64,000 bases of DNA from Bosea sp. BIWAKO-01 (GCF_001748145.1 NZ_BCQA01000001.1:1054001-1118000); one strand, 5' to 3'; shown: positions 18,195-28,388, counted from the stretch's first letter. Numbers and translations are program-made. The notes: generated from the letters alone by a model not told the origin.

Positions 18195-19726
18195 CCACGA
18201 CATTCTCCCTGAGGCCGGGCGACGCCGCCCTCAAACAATGGCGCGCCGTGATTGACGGCGCCGCAGCCAAGCTGGATGGCGCAAGCGCCGCATCGATCGC
18301 CGCTGCGCAAGCGATCGTCGACGACATCGTCGCCGCCGGAACCGTGACCTATGGCGTCAATACCGGCTTCGGCAAGCTTGCGAGCGTGCGCATCGCCGAT
18401 GCCGACCTGGCCACCCTGCAGCGCAACCTGATCCTCTCCCACGCCGTCGGCACCGGGCCTGCCCTGCCGGACCGGATCGTGCGCCTGATCCTCGCCATGA
18501 AGGCCGCGAGCCTGGCGCGCGGGGCCTCCGGTGTACGCCCCGTCGTGGTCGAGTCTCTGGTCGGCGCGCTCGCAGCCGACGCGCTCCCGGTCGTTCCCGC
18601 CAAGGGTTCGGTCGGCGCTTCCGGCGATCTTGCGCCGCTTGCCCATCTCACCGCGGCGCTGATGGGCGTCGGCGAGATCAGGTTGAAGGGCGAGACCCTT
18701 CCCGCAGGGGATGCCTTGGCCCGGATCGGCCAGAAGCCGCTCGAACTTGGGGCCAAGGAAGGTCTAGCGCTGATCAACGGGACGCAGGTCTCGACCGCGA
18801 TCGCGCTGACGGCGCTCAGCGACATCGCCCGCGTGTTCGATGCCGCGCTGGTCACTGGCGCACTCTCCGTGGATGCGCTGAAGGGCTCCGACACGCCGTT
18901 CGACCCGCGCATCCAGGCGCTGCGCGGCCAGCCCGGCCAGATCCGGGTCGCGCAAACATTGCTCGCGCTGATCGCGAAGAGTGAAATCCGCGACAGCCAT
19001 CGCTTCGGCGATTCCAAGGTCCAGGATCCTTACTCGCTGCGCTGCCAGCCGCAGGTGATGGGGGCCGTGCGGGACCTCCTCGCCAATGCCGCCGCGACGC
19101 TTGCGATCGAGGCCAACGCGGTCACCGATAACCCACTGGTGCTGGGGCCGGGCGAAATCGTCTCGGGCGGCAACTTCCACGCCGAGCCCGTCGCCTTCGC
19201 CGCCGACATCCTCGCCATGGGGCTGTGCGAGATCGGCAACCTGTCGGAGCGGCGCATGGCACTGCTGGTCGACCCCGTGATGAGCGGCCTGCCTCCGTTC
19301 CTGGCCCGCGATGCCGGGCTGAACTCCGGCTTCATGATTGCGCAGGTCACGGCAGCTGCGCTGGCATCGGAGAACAAGCAGAAGGCCTATCCCGCCTCGG
19401 TCGACACGATCCCGACCTCGGCCAACCAGGAAGACCATGTCTCGATGGCGACGCATGGCGCCTATCGCCTGCTCGACATGGCCCGCAACGCAGCCAGCAT
19501 CATCGGCGTCGAGCTGATGGCCGCGGCGGAAGCGATCGAGCATCATCGCCCGATGAAGACGAGCCCGCGGCTGGAGCCGGTGCTGGCCCTGGTCCGGGAG
19601 CGTATCGCGCCCCTCGATGCGGACCGCTACCTTGCCCCCGACCTGGCGGCGGCGACCGAGCTGGTGCTCAGCGGCGCGATCAGCGATGCCGCCGGGCTCG
19701 ACAGCTTCGCGGAGTTCTCGGCGTGA
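18191..19726 (+). CDS. hutH: Histidine ammonia-lyase
   Basis: A 511-residue aromatic amino acid lyase that converts L-histidine to trans-urocanate and ammonia. The self-processing MIO tripeptide Ala143-Ser144-Gly145 lies in [13 protein letters not shown], almost exactly where it sits in Pseudomonas HutH. Length is normal for the family. The start overlaps the hutI stop (ATGA) and the stop overlaps the hutG start (TGATG), so hutI-hutH-hutG are translationally coupled. Confidence 0.96.
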   Translation: MTTTFSLRPGDAALKQWRAVIDGAAAKLDGASAASIAAAQAIVDDIVAAGTVTYGVNTGFGKLASVRIADADLATLQRNLILSHAVGTGPALPDRIVRLILAMKAASLARGASGVRPVVVESLVGALAADALPVVPAKGSVGASGDLAPLAHLTAALMGVGEIRLKGETLPAGDALARIGQKPLELGAKEGLALINGTQVSTAIALTALSDIARVFDAALVTGALSVDALKGSDTPFDPRIQALRGQPGQIRVAQTLLALIAKSEIRDSHRFGDSKVQDPYSLRCQPQVMGAVRDLLANAAATLAIEANAVTDNPLVLGPGEIVSGGNFHAEPVAFAADILAMGLCEIGNLSERRMALLVDPVMSGLPPFLARDAGLNSGFMIAQVTAAALASENKQKAYPASVDTIPTSANQEDHVSMATHGAYRLLDMARNAASIIGVELMAAAEAIEHHRPMKTSPRLEPVLALVRERIAPLDADRYLAPDLAAATELVLSGAISDAAGLDSFAEFSA

Positions 19727-20535
19727 TGAACGTGAACCCTTCCGAGATCGTCAGCGTCACGCAAGGCGCCGGTCCGCTGGTCCTGTCGATGCCGCATCCC
19801 GGCACTGGCTTGCCGGAGGAGGTGAAGGCGGCGCTGAACGAGACGGGTCGTTCCGTGCCCGACACCGACTGGCATATGCGCCAGCTCTATGCGTTCGCCG
19901 AGCGCTTCGCACCGACGATCGTCGAGGCCGGGCTGTCGCGCTATGTCATCGACCTCAACCGCGATCCGTCCGGCGTATCGCTCTACCCCGGACAGGCGAC
20001 GACGGAGCTGGTGCCGACCACGACCTTCGACGGCGAGCCGATCTGGGCAAAGGCGCCCGACGGGGCCGAGATCGCGCGCCGTCGCGCCGCCTATTTCCAG
20101 CCCTATCACGACGCACTCGCAGCCGAGATCGAACGAGCCAAGGCCGTGCATGGTTTCTGCCTGCTCTGGGACTGCCACTCCATCAAGTCGGTCATTCCAC
20201 GCCTGTTCCCGGGCACGCTGCCGATGCTCAATCTCGGCACCAATTCCGGCGCGAGCTGCGCATCTTCGGTCCAGCACGCGGCCGATGCAGCACTTGCCGG
20301 CTCGGGCTTCAGCCATGTCAGCAATGGCCGCTTCAAGGGCGGCTGGATCACCCGCCACTACGGCCAGCCGGCGCGGGATGTGCACGCGATCCAGATGGAA
20401 ATCTCGCTGAGCGGCTATCTCACCGAGGAGACGCCGCCCTGGCACTTCGACACGCCCAAGGCCGCCCGACTGCAAACCGCCCTCTCCGCCATCATCGAAG
20501 CCGCGCTCGATGCGGCCAGAAAGCTGAAACCCTGA
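19726..20535 (+). CDS. hutG: N-formylglutamate deformylase (amidohydrolase)
   Basis: A 269-residue zinc hydrolase that splits N-formyl-L-glutamate into glutamate and formate, the last step after HutF. Recognisable segments are LSMPHPGTGLP, PDTDWHMRQLYAF, RYVIDLNRDPSG and LLWDCHSIKS, which carry the conserved His/Asp residues. ATG 19726 overlaps the hutH stop by 1 bp. Size and context distinguish it from the arginase-like formiminoglutamases that are also called HutG. Confidence 0.94.
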   Translation: MNVNPSEIVSVTQGAGPLVLSMPHPGTGLPEEVKAALNETGRSVPDTDWHMRQLYAFAERFAPTIVEAGLSRYVIDLNRDPSGVSLYPGQATTELVPTTTFDGEPIWAKAPDGAEIARRRAAYFQPYHDALAAEIERAKAVHGFCLLWDCHSIKSVIPRLFPGTLPMLNLGTNSGASCASSVQHAADAALAGSGFSHVSNGRFKGGWITRHYGQPARDVHAIQMEISLSGYLTEETPPWHFDTPKAARLQTALSAIIEAALDAARKLKP

Positions 20536-20597
20536 CCCTGATCGGACGGAAACAACGCATTCCGCATTTCCCGATCACGGTTTGAACGGAGCCATTC

Positions 20598-22265
20598 ATG
20601 ACCCGCATCGACAATAGCCGCGTCATCCGCAGCCCCAGGGGCAGCGAGCTCTCCGCCAAGAGCTGGCTGACCGAAGCGCCGCTGCGCATGCTGATGAATA
20701 ATCTCGACCCCGACGTCGCCGAGAAGCCCGGCGAGCTCGTGGTCTATGGCGGCATCGGCCGCGCTGCCCGGACCTGGGAAGATTTCGACCGGATCGTCGG
20801 CGCGCTGCGCTCGCTCGAGACCGACGAAACGCTGCTGGTGCAGTCCGGCAAGCCCGTCGGCGTGTTCCGCACCCATGCGGATGCGCCGCGCGTGCTGATC
20901 GCCAATTCGAACCTCGTGCCGGCCTACGCGAACTGGGAGCATTTCCACGAGCTCGATAAGGCCGGGCTGATGATGTACGGCCAGATGACCGCGGGGTCCT
21001 GGATCTATATCGGCACGCAGGGCATCGTTCAGGGCACTTACGAGACCTTCGTCGAGGTCGGCCGCCAGCATTATGGCGGCAGCCTCAAGGGCAAGTGGAT
21101 CCTGACCGGCGGTCTCGGCGGCATGGGCGGAGCCCAGCCGCTCGCCGCGACGATGGCCGGGGCCTCGATGATCGCCATCGAGTGCAAGCCCTCCAGCATC
21201 GAGTTCAGGCTGCGCACCGGCTATCTCGACGAGAAGGCCGACAGCGTCGACGAGGCGCTGGAGATCATCAATCGCGCCCATGCGGCCGGCAAGGCCGTCT
21301 CAGTCGGCGTGCTCGGCAATGCAGCGGAAATCTTCCCCGACATGGTCAGGCGCGGCATCCGTCCGGATGTCGTCACCGACCAGACCTCGGCCCATGACCC
21401 GCTGAACGGCTATCTGCCGGCAGGCTGGACACTCGAGCAGTGGGAAGAGCGCAAGGAGCGCGATCCTGCCGGTACGATCGAGGCCGCCAAGAAGTCGATG
21501 GCCGTGCATGTCCGCGCCATGCTGGATTTCCAGCAAATGGGCGTGCCGACGCTCGATTACGGCAATAATATCCGCCAGATGGCGAAGGATATGGGCGTCG
21601 ACAACGCCTTCGATTTCCCCGGCTTCGTCCCGGCCTATATCCGCCCGCTGTTCTGCCGCGGCGTGGGCCCGTTCCGCTGGGCTGCGCTCTCCGGCGATCC
21701 GGAGGACATCTATCGGACGGACCAGCGCGTGAAGGAGCTGATGCCGGACGATCACCACCTGCATAACTGGCTCGACATGGCGCGCGAACGCATCAAGTTC
21801 CAGGGCCTGCCGGCACGGATCTGCTGGGTCGGCCTCGGCGACCGGCACCGGCTCGGCCTGGCCTTCAACGAGATGGTGGCCAAGGGCGAGCTCAAGGCGC
21901 CGGTGGTGATCGGCCGCGACCATCTCGATTCCGGCTCGGTCGCTTCGCCGAATCGCGAGACGGAAGCGATGAAGGACGGTTCGGACGCCGTCTCCGACTG
22001 GCCGCTGCTTAACGCGCTGCTCAACACCGCCGGCGGTGCGACCTGGGTCTCGCTTCACCATGGCGGCGGCGTCGGTATGGGCTATTCGCAGCATTCGGGC
22101 GTCGTCATCGTCGCCGACGGCACCCCGGAGGCGGCAAAGCGGCTGGAGCGCGTGCTGTGGAACGACCCGGCGACCGGCGTGATGCGTCATGCCGATGCCG
22201 GCTATGAAATCGCGATCGACTGCGCCAAGGCGAAGGGCCTGAAGCTGCCGGGCATCCTCGGCTGA
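20598..22265 (+). CDS. hutU: Urocanate hydratase
   Basis: A 555-residue urocanase that adds water to urocanate to form imidazolonepropionate, using tightly bound NAD+ as an electrophile. The glycine-rich NAD-binding segment [15 protein letters not shown] and the region [20 protein letters not shown], characteristic of urocanases, are present. Length matches the family (about 555). It lies 62 bp downstream of hutG and 2 bp upstream of hutD. Confidence 0.96.
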   Translation: MTRIDNSRVIRSPRGSELSAKSWLTEAPLRMLMNNLDPDVAEKPGELVVYGGIGRAARTWEDFDRIVGALRSLETDETLLVQSGKPVGVFRTHADAPRVLIANSNLVPAYANWEHFHELDKAGLMMYGQMTAGSWIYIGTQGIVQGTYETFVEVGRQHYGGSLKGKWILTGGLGGMGGAQPLAATMAGASMIAIECKPSSIEFRLRTGYLDEKADSVDEALEIINRAHAAGKAVSVGVLGNAAEIFPDMVRRGIRPDVVTDQTSAHDPLNGYLPAGWTLEQWEERKERDPAGTIEAAKKSMAVHVRAMLDFQQMGVPTLDYGNNIRQMAKDMGVDNAFDFPGFVPAYIRPLFCRGVGPFRWAALSGDPEDIYRTDQRVKELMPDDHHLHNWLDMARERIKFQGLPARICWVGLGDRHRLGLAFNEMVAKGELKAPVVIGRDHLDSGSVASPNRETEAMKDGSDAVSDWPLLNALLNTAGGATWVSLHHGGGVGMGYSQHSGVVIVADGTPEAAKRLERVLWNDPATGVMRHADAGYEIAIDCAKAKGLKLPGILG

Positions 22266-22267
22266 TC

Positions 22268-22855
22268 ATGCGCATCATCCGCGCCAGCGCGTGCCGCACC
22301 ATGCCGTGGAAGAACGGCGGCGGCACCACGACGGAGATCGCAGCGCATCCGCCCGGCGCCTCGCTGGACGGCTTCGACTGGCGGATCTCCAAGGCCCATG
22401 TCGGGGCGGACGGCCCCTTCTCCGTCTTCTCCGGCATCGACAGGACCTTGTCGGTGCTGACGGGCGAAGGCATCGTCCTCGCCTTCGGCGATGGCGAGAG
22501 CAAGCGCCTCGAGCGGTCCACCGAGCCCTATCCGTTCGCGGCCGACAGGCCCGTCGAAGGGCAACTGGTGGACGGGCCGATCGACGACCTCAATGTGATG
22601 ACCCGGCGCGGTCGCTGGCTGCACAAGGTGACGCGCTTCAGCGGCACCGGCCCGATCCGGCTCGAGATGGCCGGAACGCTCCTGGTGCTCGTTGCCTGCA
22701 CAGATGGCTGGATGATTGCGTCGCAAGATCACCGGGAGATGCTCGCCACCGGCGACAGTGCCCTGCTCGAATCGGTCGAAGGCGTCGTCCTGACAAATCC
22801 TCACGAGGGCGCCGAGATCTTTGCAATCGCGCTGTCGGCCGCTCCGCAAAGCTGA
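22268..22855 (+). CDS. hutD: HutD-family cupin protein
   Basis: A 195-residue HutD protein with the family signature near the N-terminus (RTMPWKNGGGTTTEIAAHP) and a double cupin-like beta barrel. HutD proteins occur in hut operons and are proposed to bind formyl-glutamate or urocanate and limit over-induction of the pathway; no catalytic activity is established. It starts 2 bp after the hutU stop and is the final gene of the rightward operon, converging on the cyclopropane synthase-like gene 19 bp away. Confidence 0.9.
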   Translation: MRIIRASACRTMPWKNGGGTTTEIAAHPPGASLDGFDWRISKAHVGADGPFSVFSGIDRTLSVLTGEGIVLAFGDGESKRLERSTEPYPFAADRPVEGQLVDGPIDDLNVMTRRGRWLHKVTRFSGTGPIRLEMAGTLLVLVACTDGWMIASQDHREMLATGDSALLESVEGVVLTNPHEGAEIFAIALSAAPQS

Positions 22856-22874
22856 AACGCGGCCGACGCTCCGT

Positions 22875-24071
22875 TCAAGTCTCCATATAGCCGCGCGTCA
22901 TCGGCAAGGTGTCGAGCCGCTTGGCGAGCTGGAGCTGGAAGACGACGAGATCGTCATGGCGGAAACTCGCTTCGGATGCGGCGAGATAGAACTCCCACAT
23001 CCGTGCGAAGCGCTCGTCATACATGGCCACCGCCTCCTTGCGCCGGGCGAGGAAGCGCTCGCGCCAGGCCTTCAGGGTCTCGGCATAGTGAAGGCGAAGC
23101 ACCTCGACATCGGTGATGATCAGGCCCTCGCGCTCGACTGCGGCCGTGATCTCCGACAAGGCCGGAATATACCCCCCGGGGAAGATGTATTTGGCGATGA
23201 AGGGATTCGTCGAGCCCGGCGGTGTGGTGCGGCCGATCGTATGGATGAGTGCGGCGCCGTTCGCTGTGAGCAGTTGCGCAACCTTGCGGAAATAGGTGCG
23301 GTAAAAGCCCACGCCGACATGCTCGAACATGCCGACCGAGACGATGCGGTCGAAAGGTTCCCTGAGCGTGCGGTAATCCTGGAACTGGAAATCGACCGGT
23401 AGTCCCTCGGCAGCTGCACGCTCCTGCGCGACCGCGAGCTGCTCCCGTGAGAGGGTGATGCCCTTCACCGAGGCACCGGTCTCGCGTGCGATGCTCAGGC
23501 CCAGACCGCCCCAGCCTGAGCCGATATCGAGGACACGCTGGCCCGGCGCGATCGCCAGCTTGGAGATGATGCGATGCTTCTTGGCCGCCTGCGCGTCCGC
23601 GAGCGAGATATCGGGGCTCGGGAAGAAGGCGCAGGAATACTGCAGGTCGTCGTCGAGGAAGAGCCGAAAGAACTCGGTCCTCAAGTCGTAGTGATGGGCG
23701 ACGTTGCGTCTCGCCCAGGCCGGATTGTTGTTCTGGGTGATGCGCCTGATCGCGGTGCGGAAACGCGTCAGCGGCCGCGTCCAGGCGGTCAGTTCCTGCC
23801 GCGATGCCCCGGCGATCAGCATGTCGAGAAGGTCGTAGAGGCTGCCACGCTCGACGACGACACGCCCGTCCATCACCGCCTCGCCAAGGGCAAGCTCGGG
23901 ATTGAGCGCCAGCTTCAACTCGGTCGGCCGGTCGAGAATCCGCATCGTCAGCCCCGGATGATTTCCGGCGCCGACAGAGCGTTGAGATCCATCGGCGAAC
24001 ACAATATCGAGCCGGGATTTTCCCACCAGCCGGGACAACATCGATTCAATGAGCGCGCGCAAGGACGTCAC
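22875..24071 (-). CDS. Cyclopropane-fatty-acyl-phospholipid synthase family methyltransferase
   Basis: A protein of about 398 residues with the SAM-binding motif RVLDIGSGWGGLGLSIA in the middle and the CFA-family segments DDDLQYSCAFF and GMFEHVGVGFY. These enzymes methylate unsaturated acyl chains in membrane phospholipids, forming cyclopropane rings, although many alphaproteobacterial paralogues have unproven activity. The start is uncertain. GTG 24071 gives an N-terminus MTSLRALIESMLSRL that fits the family; ATG 24041 is an alternative, and neither has a strong ribosome site. It is monocistronic, with the TRAP operon ending 132 bp upstream. Confidence 0.87.
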   Translation of the reverse strand: MTSLRALIESMLSRLVGKSRLDIVFADGSQRSVGAGNHPGLTMRILDRPTELKLALNPELALGEAVMDGRVVVERGSLYDLLDMLIAGASRQELTAWTRPLTRFRTAIRRITQNNNPAWARRNVAHHYDLRTEFFRLFLDDDLQYSCAFFPSPDISLADAQAAKKHRIISKLAIAPGQRVLDIGSGWGGLGLSIARETGASVKGITLSREQLAVAQERAAAEGLPVDFQFQDYRTLREPFDRIVSVGMFEHVGVGFYRTYFRKVAQLLTANGAALIHTIGRTTPPGSTNPFIAKYIFPGGYIPALSEITAAVEREGLIITDVEVLRLHYAETLKAWRERFLARRKEAVAMYDERFARMWEFYLAASEASFRHDDLVVFQLQLAKRLDTLPMTRGYMET

Positions 24072-24203
24072 TCCCGTCAGCGAACTCCCCTTCACCAAAA
24101 AAATGGCAACGGAGCCCCTGCAGTGCAACACCCTCAACCTGGAAGTGCAATGGGGGCCTGACCTTAGTGCATGGCGGCGGAGGCTTGGCTCTGCCGCCAC
24201 CGA

Positions 24204-25610
24204 CTACCGCAACATCCCCATCGTTCGCGGCAGCCACAGCGTCAACTCGGGAATGAAGGTGATGGCAAAGAGCGCCAGGAAGAGCGGGACCAGCCAGGGC
24301 AGGATCGCCATGGTGGTCTGCTCGACAGAGAGTTTCGCCACCCGCGAGAGCACAAAGAGCACCATGCCGAGCGGCGGATGCAGCAAGCCGATCATCAGGT
24401 TCAGCGTCATGATCAACCCGAAATGGATCGGGTCGACGCCGAGCTTGAGGGCGATCGGCAGCAGGATCGGCACCACGATGGTGATCGCCGCGATGGTGTC
24501 GAGGAAACAGCCGATGAAGAGCAGCAGCAGGTTCACCAGGATCAGGAAGACCCATTTGTTCTGGGTCAGACCAAGGATCAGGTCCGACAGGATCTGCGCC
24601 GTGTTCGAGACCGTCAGCAGCCAGGCGAAGATCGAGGCGGCCGTGACGATGAAGAGGACGGACGCGGTCGTCTCGATCGTGTCGAAGGTCGCCTTGGTCA
24701 GCGCGCGCAGCGTCATGGAGCGATAGCGGACAAGGCCGAGGAAGAGCGACCAGATCACCGCTGCAGCAGCGGCCTCCGTCGGCGTGAACCAGCCCAGCGT
24801 CATGCCGCCGATCAGGATGACCGGCGTCATCAGTGCCATCACCGCCGAGAAGTCGAAGTAGTAGTCGAGCGCCAGCAGGGCGACGAGCGCGAGCCCGATC
24901 GCGACATTCTCCGACAGGCCTGCCCAGACGAGCAGATAGGCCAGGACCGGGAAGCCAAGCACGACCAGAACCTCGATCCCGGCCGAGCCGATCTGGCGCA
25001 GCGAGAATTTGGCGTCGGACCCCCAGCCGCGCATGCGGGCGAAAACCGCGACCGTGCCCATCATGAACAGCGTCATCACCACGCCGGGAATGACACCGCC
25101 AAGGAAGAGTGCCCCGATCGAGGTGTTCGACATCATGCCGTAGATGACGAAGGGCAGTGAAGGCGGAATGATCGGCCCGAGCGTCGCCGAGGCTGCCGTC
25201 ACGCCGACGGCAACATCCATCGGATAGCCATGGTCCTTCATGGCCTTGATCTCGATCGTGCCGATGCCGGCGGCATCCGCGATCGCCGTGCCCGACATGC
25301 CCGAGAAGATCACCGAGCCGATGATGTTGACCTGGGCGAGGCCGCCGCGCATCCAGCCGACAAGCGCGACCGCGAAGGCATAGATGCGGCCGGTGACGCC
25401 GGCAATGTTCATCAGATTGCCTGCAAGGATGAAAAACGGCACCGCCAGCAGCGGGAAGCTCTCGACGCCGGCAATCATCCGCTGCGCCATGATGACGTCG
25501 GGCACGGTGCCGGAAATGATGATGAAGGCGAGCGAGGCGACGGCCATGGAGATGGCCACCGGCACGCCGAGAATCATCAGGCCGAGGAAGGTTCCGAGCA
25601 GGATGAGCAT
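24204..25610 (-). CDS. TRAP transporter large permease (DctM family)
   Basis: A 468-residue membrane protein with about 12 to 13 hydrophobic helices, forming the ion-coupled translocation subunit of a tripartite ATP-independent transporter. Family segments such as FPLLAVPFFILAGNLM, GMSGTAIADAAGIG and ASATLGPIIPPS are clear. It is somewhat longer than the common 425-residue forms. It follows the small permease with a 3-bp gap on the minus strand, so the two are coupled. The substrate is set by DctP and is unknown; carboxylates are typical. Confidence 0.93.
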   Translation of the reverse strand: MLILLGTFLGLMILGVPVAISMAVASLAFIIISGTVPDVIMAQRMIAGVESFPLLAVPFFILAGNLMNIAGVTGRIYAFAVALVGWMRGGLAQVNIIGSVIFSGMSGTAIADAAGIGTIEIKAMKDHGYPMDVAVGVTAASATLGPIIPPSLPFVIYGMMSNTSIGALFLGGVIPGVVMTLFMMGTVAVFARMRGWGSDAKFSLRQIGSAGIEVLVVLGFPVLAYLLVWAGLSENVAIGLALVALLALDYYFDFSAVMALMTPVILIGGMTLGWFTPTEAAAAAVIWSLFLGLVRYRSMTLRALTKATFDTIETTASVLFIVTAASIFAWLLTVSNTAQILSDLILGLTQNKWVFLILVNLLLLFIGCFLDTIAAITIVVPILLPIALKLGVDPIHFGLIMTLNLMIGLLHPPLGMVLFVLSRVAKLSVEQTTMAILPWLVPLFLALFAITFIPELTLWLPRTMGMLR

Positions 25611-25613
25611 GCC

Positions 25614-26198
25614 TCAGGCCTCCGAGCCGTCGAACGCCGAAGGCCGTTCCAGTACGGAATAGCCACGTCGTGCATTCTGCCAGGCGACCTGGATCGAGCG
25701 CAGCGTCATCAGCGCGAAGGCAATGACGACGGCATTGAAGACGATCGACTTCGGAAACTGGATCGTCGTCATCATCTCATCAGGGATGAGCGACGCATAT
25801 TTGTACATGAGCCAGGTAGCATAGCCGAAGAAGGCGATCCGCAAGAGATCGACGCCCGTCGACAGGATCCGCCCCATGCCGGGCGACAGGTAGCGGTAGA
25901 TGAAATCGACCTGGATATGGCGCGAGGCCCGCACGCACATCGAGGCGCCGAGGAAGACGACGACAATCAGCGCGTAGATCGCGATCTCTTCGGTCCAGGC
26001 GTAGGAATCGTTCAGGACATAGCGCGTGAAGAACTGCAGCACGACGCAACCGACCATCAGCCAGAAGGCGGCGAGCGTCACCCAGTCCTCGACGCCATAG
26101 CCGCTCAGATCGGCAGGCGGCGGCGCCTCGTCGAAGACATGCGCGATCTCCTCGCTGGTGACGGGGATGTGGATCTCCTGCGGGGTCTCGCTCGACAT
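25614..26198 (-). CDS. TRAP transporter small permease (DctQ family)
   Basis: A 194-residue protein with four predicted transmembrane helices from about residue 45 (FWLMVGCVVLQFFTRYVL, IAIYALIVVVFLGASMCV) after a long acidic cytoplasmic N-terminus. This is the DctQ subunit that joins the binding protein to the large permease. ATG 26198 has GAGG 6 bp upstream; a TTG one codon earlier is less likely. It lies downstream of dctP, separated by a hairpin terminator, and 3 bp upstream of dctM. Confidence 0.9.
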   Translation of the reverse strand: MSSETPQEIHIPVTSEEIAHVFDEAPPPADLSGYGVEDWVTLAAFWLMVGCVVLQFFTRYVLNDSYAWTEEIAIYALIVVVFLGASMCVRASRHIQVDFIYRYLSPGMGRILSTGVDLLRIAFFGYATWLMYKYASLIPDEMMTTIQFPKSIVFNAVVIAFALMTLRSIQVAWQNARRGYSVLERPSAFDGSEA

Positions 26199-26230
26199 CA
26201 ACGGCCTCGGCTCGGCGTGAGGACAAAAAA

Positions 26231-26251
26231 GGGCCGGTCAAAGACCGGCCC
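26231..26251 (-). terminator. Intra-operon terminator between dctP and dctQ
   Basis: A perfect 9-bp stem GGGCCGGTC / GACCGGCCC with a 3-nt loop and, on the minus strand, a run of six T. It stands between the binding-protein gene and the permease genes of the same operon, so partial termination would make DctP more abundant than the permease. Confidence 0.8.
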
Positions 26252-26267
26252 GATGCGACGGATCAGA

Positions 26268-27242
26268 TCACTTGATCGCCTGGATGCGCTCCCAGTCGGC
26301 CTTGCGGTAGCCGAACTGCTCGAAGCTGACATTCTTCTGTACGGCGGCGAGGAAGTCGGCCTTGTCGATCTCGGTGACCGACAGGCCCTTGTCCTTGAAG
26401 ACCTGCACGAGCTTGACCTCGTCGGACTGGATCTTCTTGGTCGCACGCTCGGCAGCCTCCTGCGCGACGTCGGTGAAGATCTTGCGGTCTTCCGGCGAGA
26501 GCTTGTCCCAGAGCTGCTTGGAAACGACCGTGTTGAGGTGGTCGACGATATGTCCGGTCAGGACGATATGCTTCTGCACCTCGTAGAACTTCTTCGCTTC
26601 GATCGTGTTGAGCGGATTCTCCTGTGCCTCGACCGTACCGTTCTGGAGCGCGAGATAGACCTCGGCGAAGGCGATCGGTGTCGTGTTGGCGCCGCAGGCG
26701 CGCGGCATGGCGAGGTAGGCCGGCACGTCCGGCACGCGAATCTTCAGCCCCTTCATGTCTGCGCAGGTCTTGATCGGCTTGTTCGAGGTGGTGTGGCGCG
26801 TGCCGTAATAGGTGACGGCCAGGATCTGGTGCCCGCTCTTCTCCTGGTAGCCCTTCGCCATCTCCTTGAAGACGTCGCTCTTCACATAGGCGAGGAGGTG
26901 GTCCGGGCCGCGGAAGATGAAGGGGTAATAGGTCACGCCGATCGGCGCAAAGGCACGGGCGGCGAAGCTCGAGCCCGAGATGATCATATCGACGGTGCCC
27001 AGCGTCAGGCCCTGGTTGATGTCGGTTTCCTTGCCGAGCTGCGAGGCCGGGTAGACCGTGATCTCGTATTTTCCGTTGCTGCGCTTCTTGATCTCGTCCG
27101 CAGCCCAGACCGACTCGGTGTGGAACGGCTCGGACGTCTCGTAGACATGCGCCCATTTCAGCTTGGTCTGGGCCTGGGCCGGCGCCCCGGCAAGAACGAG
27201 GCCGGCGGCAAAGGCTGCAGCCAGTGTCAAATAGCTCTTCAT
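26268..27242 (-). CDS. TRAP transporter substrate-binding protein (DctP family)
   Basis: A 324-residue periplasmic solute-binding protein. The Sec signal peptide runs to about residue 25 (MKSYLTLAAAFAAGLVLAGAPAQAQ). The mature protein has the DctP fold, with the segment LKIRVPDVPAYLAMPRACGANTTPI, whose Arg normally binds the substrate carboxylate, and the following EVYLALQNGTVEAQENPL. ATG 27242 has GGAGG 7 bp upstream. It lies 39 bp after the FadR-type regulator and before dctQ-dctM. A carboxylated substrate is likely; identity unknown. Confidence 0.92.
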   Translation of the reverse strand: MKSYLTLAAAFAAGLVLAGAPAQAQTKLKWAHVYETSEPFHTESVWAADEIKKRSNGKYEITVYPASQLGKETDINQGLTLGTVDMIISGSSFAARAFAPIGVTYYPFIFRGPDHLLAYVKSDVFKEMAKGYQEKSGHQILAVTYYGTRHTTSNKPIKTCADMKGLKIRVPDVPAYLAMPRACGANTTPIAFAEVYLALQNGTVEAQENPLNTIEAKKFYEVQKHIVLTGHIVDHLNTVVSKQLWDKLSPEDRKIFTDVAQEAAERATKKIQSDEVKLVQVFKDKGLSVTEIDKADFLAAVQKNVSFEQFGYRKADWERIQAIK

Positions 27243-27281
27243 CAGGTGTCCTCCCATGGACTCGAAGATCGTTGCTTGGCG

Positions 27282-28037
27282 TCAGTTCTTGCTGGCCAGG
27301 CAGGAGTTGACGCTCTCCTGCCCGCTTGAACCCCCTTCGCCGAAACTCTGCGAGAACCGCTCCTGCGAGCAGCGCAGGTGCCGGCGCATCGCCGTGCTCG
27401 CCGCCTCTCCCGATCCAGCGGCCAGCGCATCACGGATGACCCGATGCTCGGAGACGGCGGCGCGCCAGGACGTTTCGTTCTCGAAATAGCTCGCGAGTTG
27501 CTGGAAATACGGATTGATGCGCTGGTCGAACAACGTACCAACAAGGCGGGCCAGAACGGAGTTCCCCAGGATTCCCGCGATAGCGACATGGAAGGCGCGA
27601 TCGAGCGCGACGAGTTCGTCGCTCGGCAATCCGGGAGCCTCCATTCCGCGCAGGATTTCATCGAGGCGGGCGAGATCCTCGCCCGTTGCCTGCCCTCCCG
27701 CCTCGGCGCAGATCGCGCTCTCCACCAGCTCGCGGGCCTTCAGGACCTCGAAAGGCCCCTCGGGCGCATCATCGGAGACAAGGATGGCGCTGGGAACCGG
27801 ACGGGGCGGATCGATCACGTAGACGCCGGAGCCCATGCGGATACGCACCCGCCCCTCGACCTCGAGCGCGATCAGCGCCTCGCGCACTGAAGGACGAGAG
27901 ACGCCGAGCTTTTCCGCGAGTTCCCGCTCAGGTGGCAGGCGTGCGCCAACGGGGAACTCCTGCCGGTCAATGAGATGACGCAGCTGATCGGCGATCTGGC
28001 GATAAAGGCGCGGCGACTCGACGGCTTCGAGCGGCAC
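27282..28037 (-). CDS. GntR/FadR-subfamily regulator (FCD domain)
   Basis: A 251-residue regulator with an N-terminal GntR winged helix (LPPERELAEKLGVSRPSVREALIALEVEGRV, about residues 34-64) and an all-helical FCD effector domain. FCD domains bind small carboxylic acids, often with a metal. It is the first gene of the regulator-dctP-dctQ-dctM cluster, so it most likely controls uptake of the TRAP substrate and its own synthesis. The start is GTG at 28037. A TGGTC-type inverted repeat lies about 60 bp upstream. Confidence 0.9.
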   Translation of the reverse strand: MPLEAVESPRLYRQIADQLRHLIDRQEFPVGARLPPERELAEKLGVSRPSVREALIALEVEGRVRIRMGSGVYVIDPPRPVPSAILVSDDAPEGPFEVLKARELVESAICAEAGGQATGEDLARLDEILRGMEAPGLPSDELVALDRAFHVAIAGILGNSVLARLVGTLFDQRINPYFQQLASYFENETSWRAAVSEHRVIRDALAAGSGEAASTAMRRHLRCSQERFSQSFGEGGSSGQESVNSCLASKN

Positions 28038-28388
28038 GTGTCACTCCCCGGTCCATCCCCTGCCTCGGCAGCACCGAGGTCAATTTGGCCATGTGGTCAG
28101 GCCAATTATGGGGAACGAACCACCATACTGTCGGGCCTGTCAATATGCAGTTGCAGGCAAATCTCCCCGCTGGGCGGTGTCATGCCCCCAGCGTCACGCT
28201 CGCACTGGCAAAGCGGCCTCGAAGGAGGTCCTGGCCCAATCCAGCCGAGATGGCTGGGCGCGACCAAGGTCGCAGACTTTAGTTTGCCAATTTGTCCGAC
28301 CTTCGTCTCTCCACGGTGTCCGACCTCATCGGTATAATCATGCAGGGGGAGTCTATCCGTTCGGCCTTTCGATTGCGGGGAGGCAGGC
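28038..28388. other. 351-bp divergent region with candidate FadR-type operator
   Basis: This interval lies between the FadR-type regulator (minus) and the multicopper oxidase (plus). It holds an inverted repeat near 28085-28105 and a TATAAT hexamer at 28333-28338 without a good -35 partner. No convincing coding frame, RNA gene or repeat was seen in the rest. Confidence 0.4.
28085..28105. promoter_or_regulatory. Candidate operator of the FadR-type regulator
   Basis: TTGGCC and GGCCAA arms are separated by 9 bp. Nested within is TGGTCAGGCCA (28094-28104), a near match to the TGGTC-N-GACCA pattern common among FCD-type GntR regulators. It lies about 50-65 bp upstream of the regulator start. Confidence 0.45.

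Noticed and set aside
22821..24161. Plus-strand frames opposite the cyclopropane synthase-like gene
   Set aside because: They overlap a clear SAM-dependent methyltransferase on the other strand and show only shadow composition.
25230..27329. A 699-codon plus-strand frame across the TRAP genes
   Set aside because: It is antisense to three clear TRAP genes and the composition is the charged, His/Asp/Arg-rich pattern of a reverse-frame shadow.
28333..28338. TATAAT hexamer upstream of the multicopper oxidase
   Set aside because: No acceptable -35 hexamer lies 16-19 bp upstream, so it is not called as a promoter on its own.
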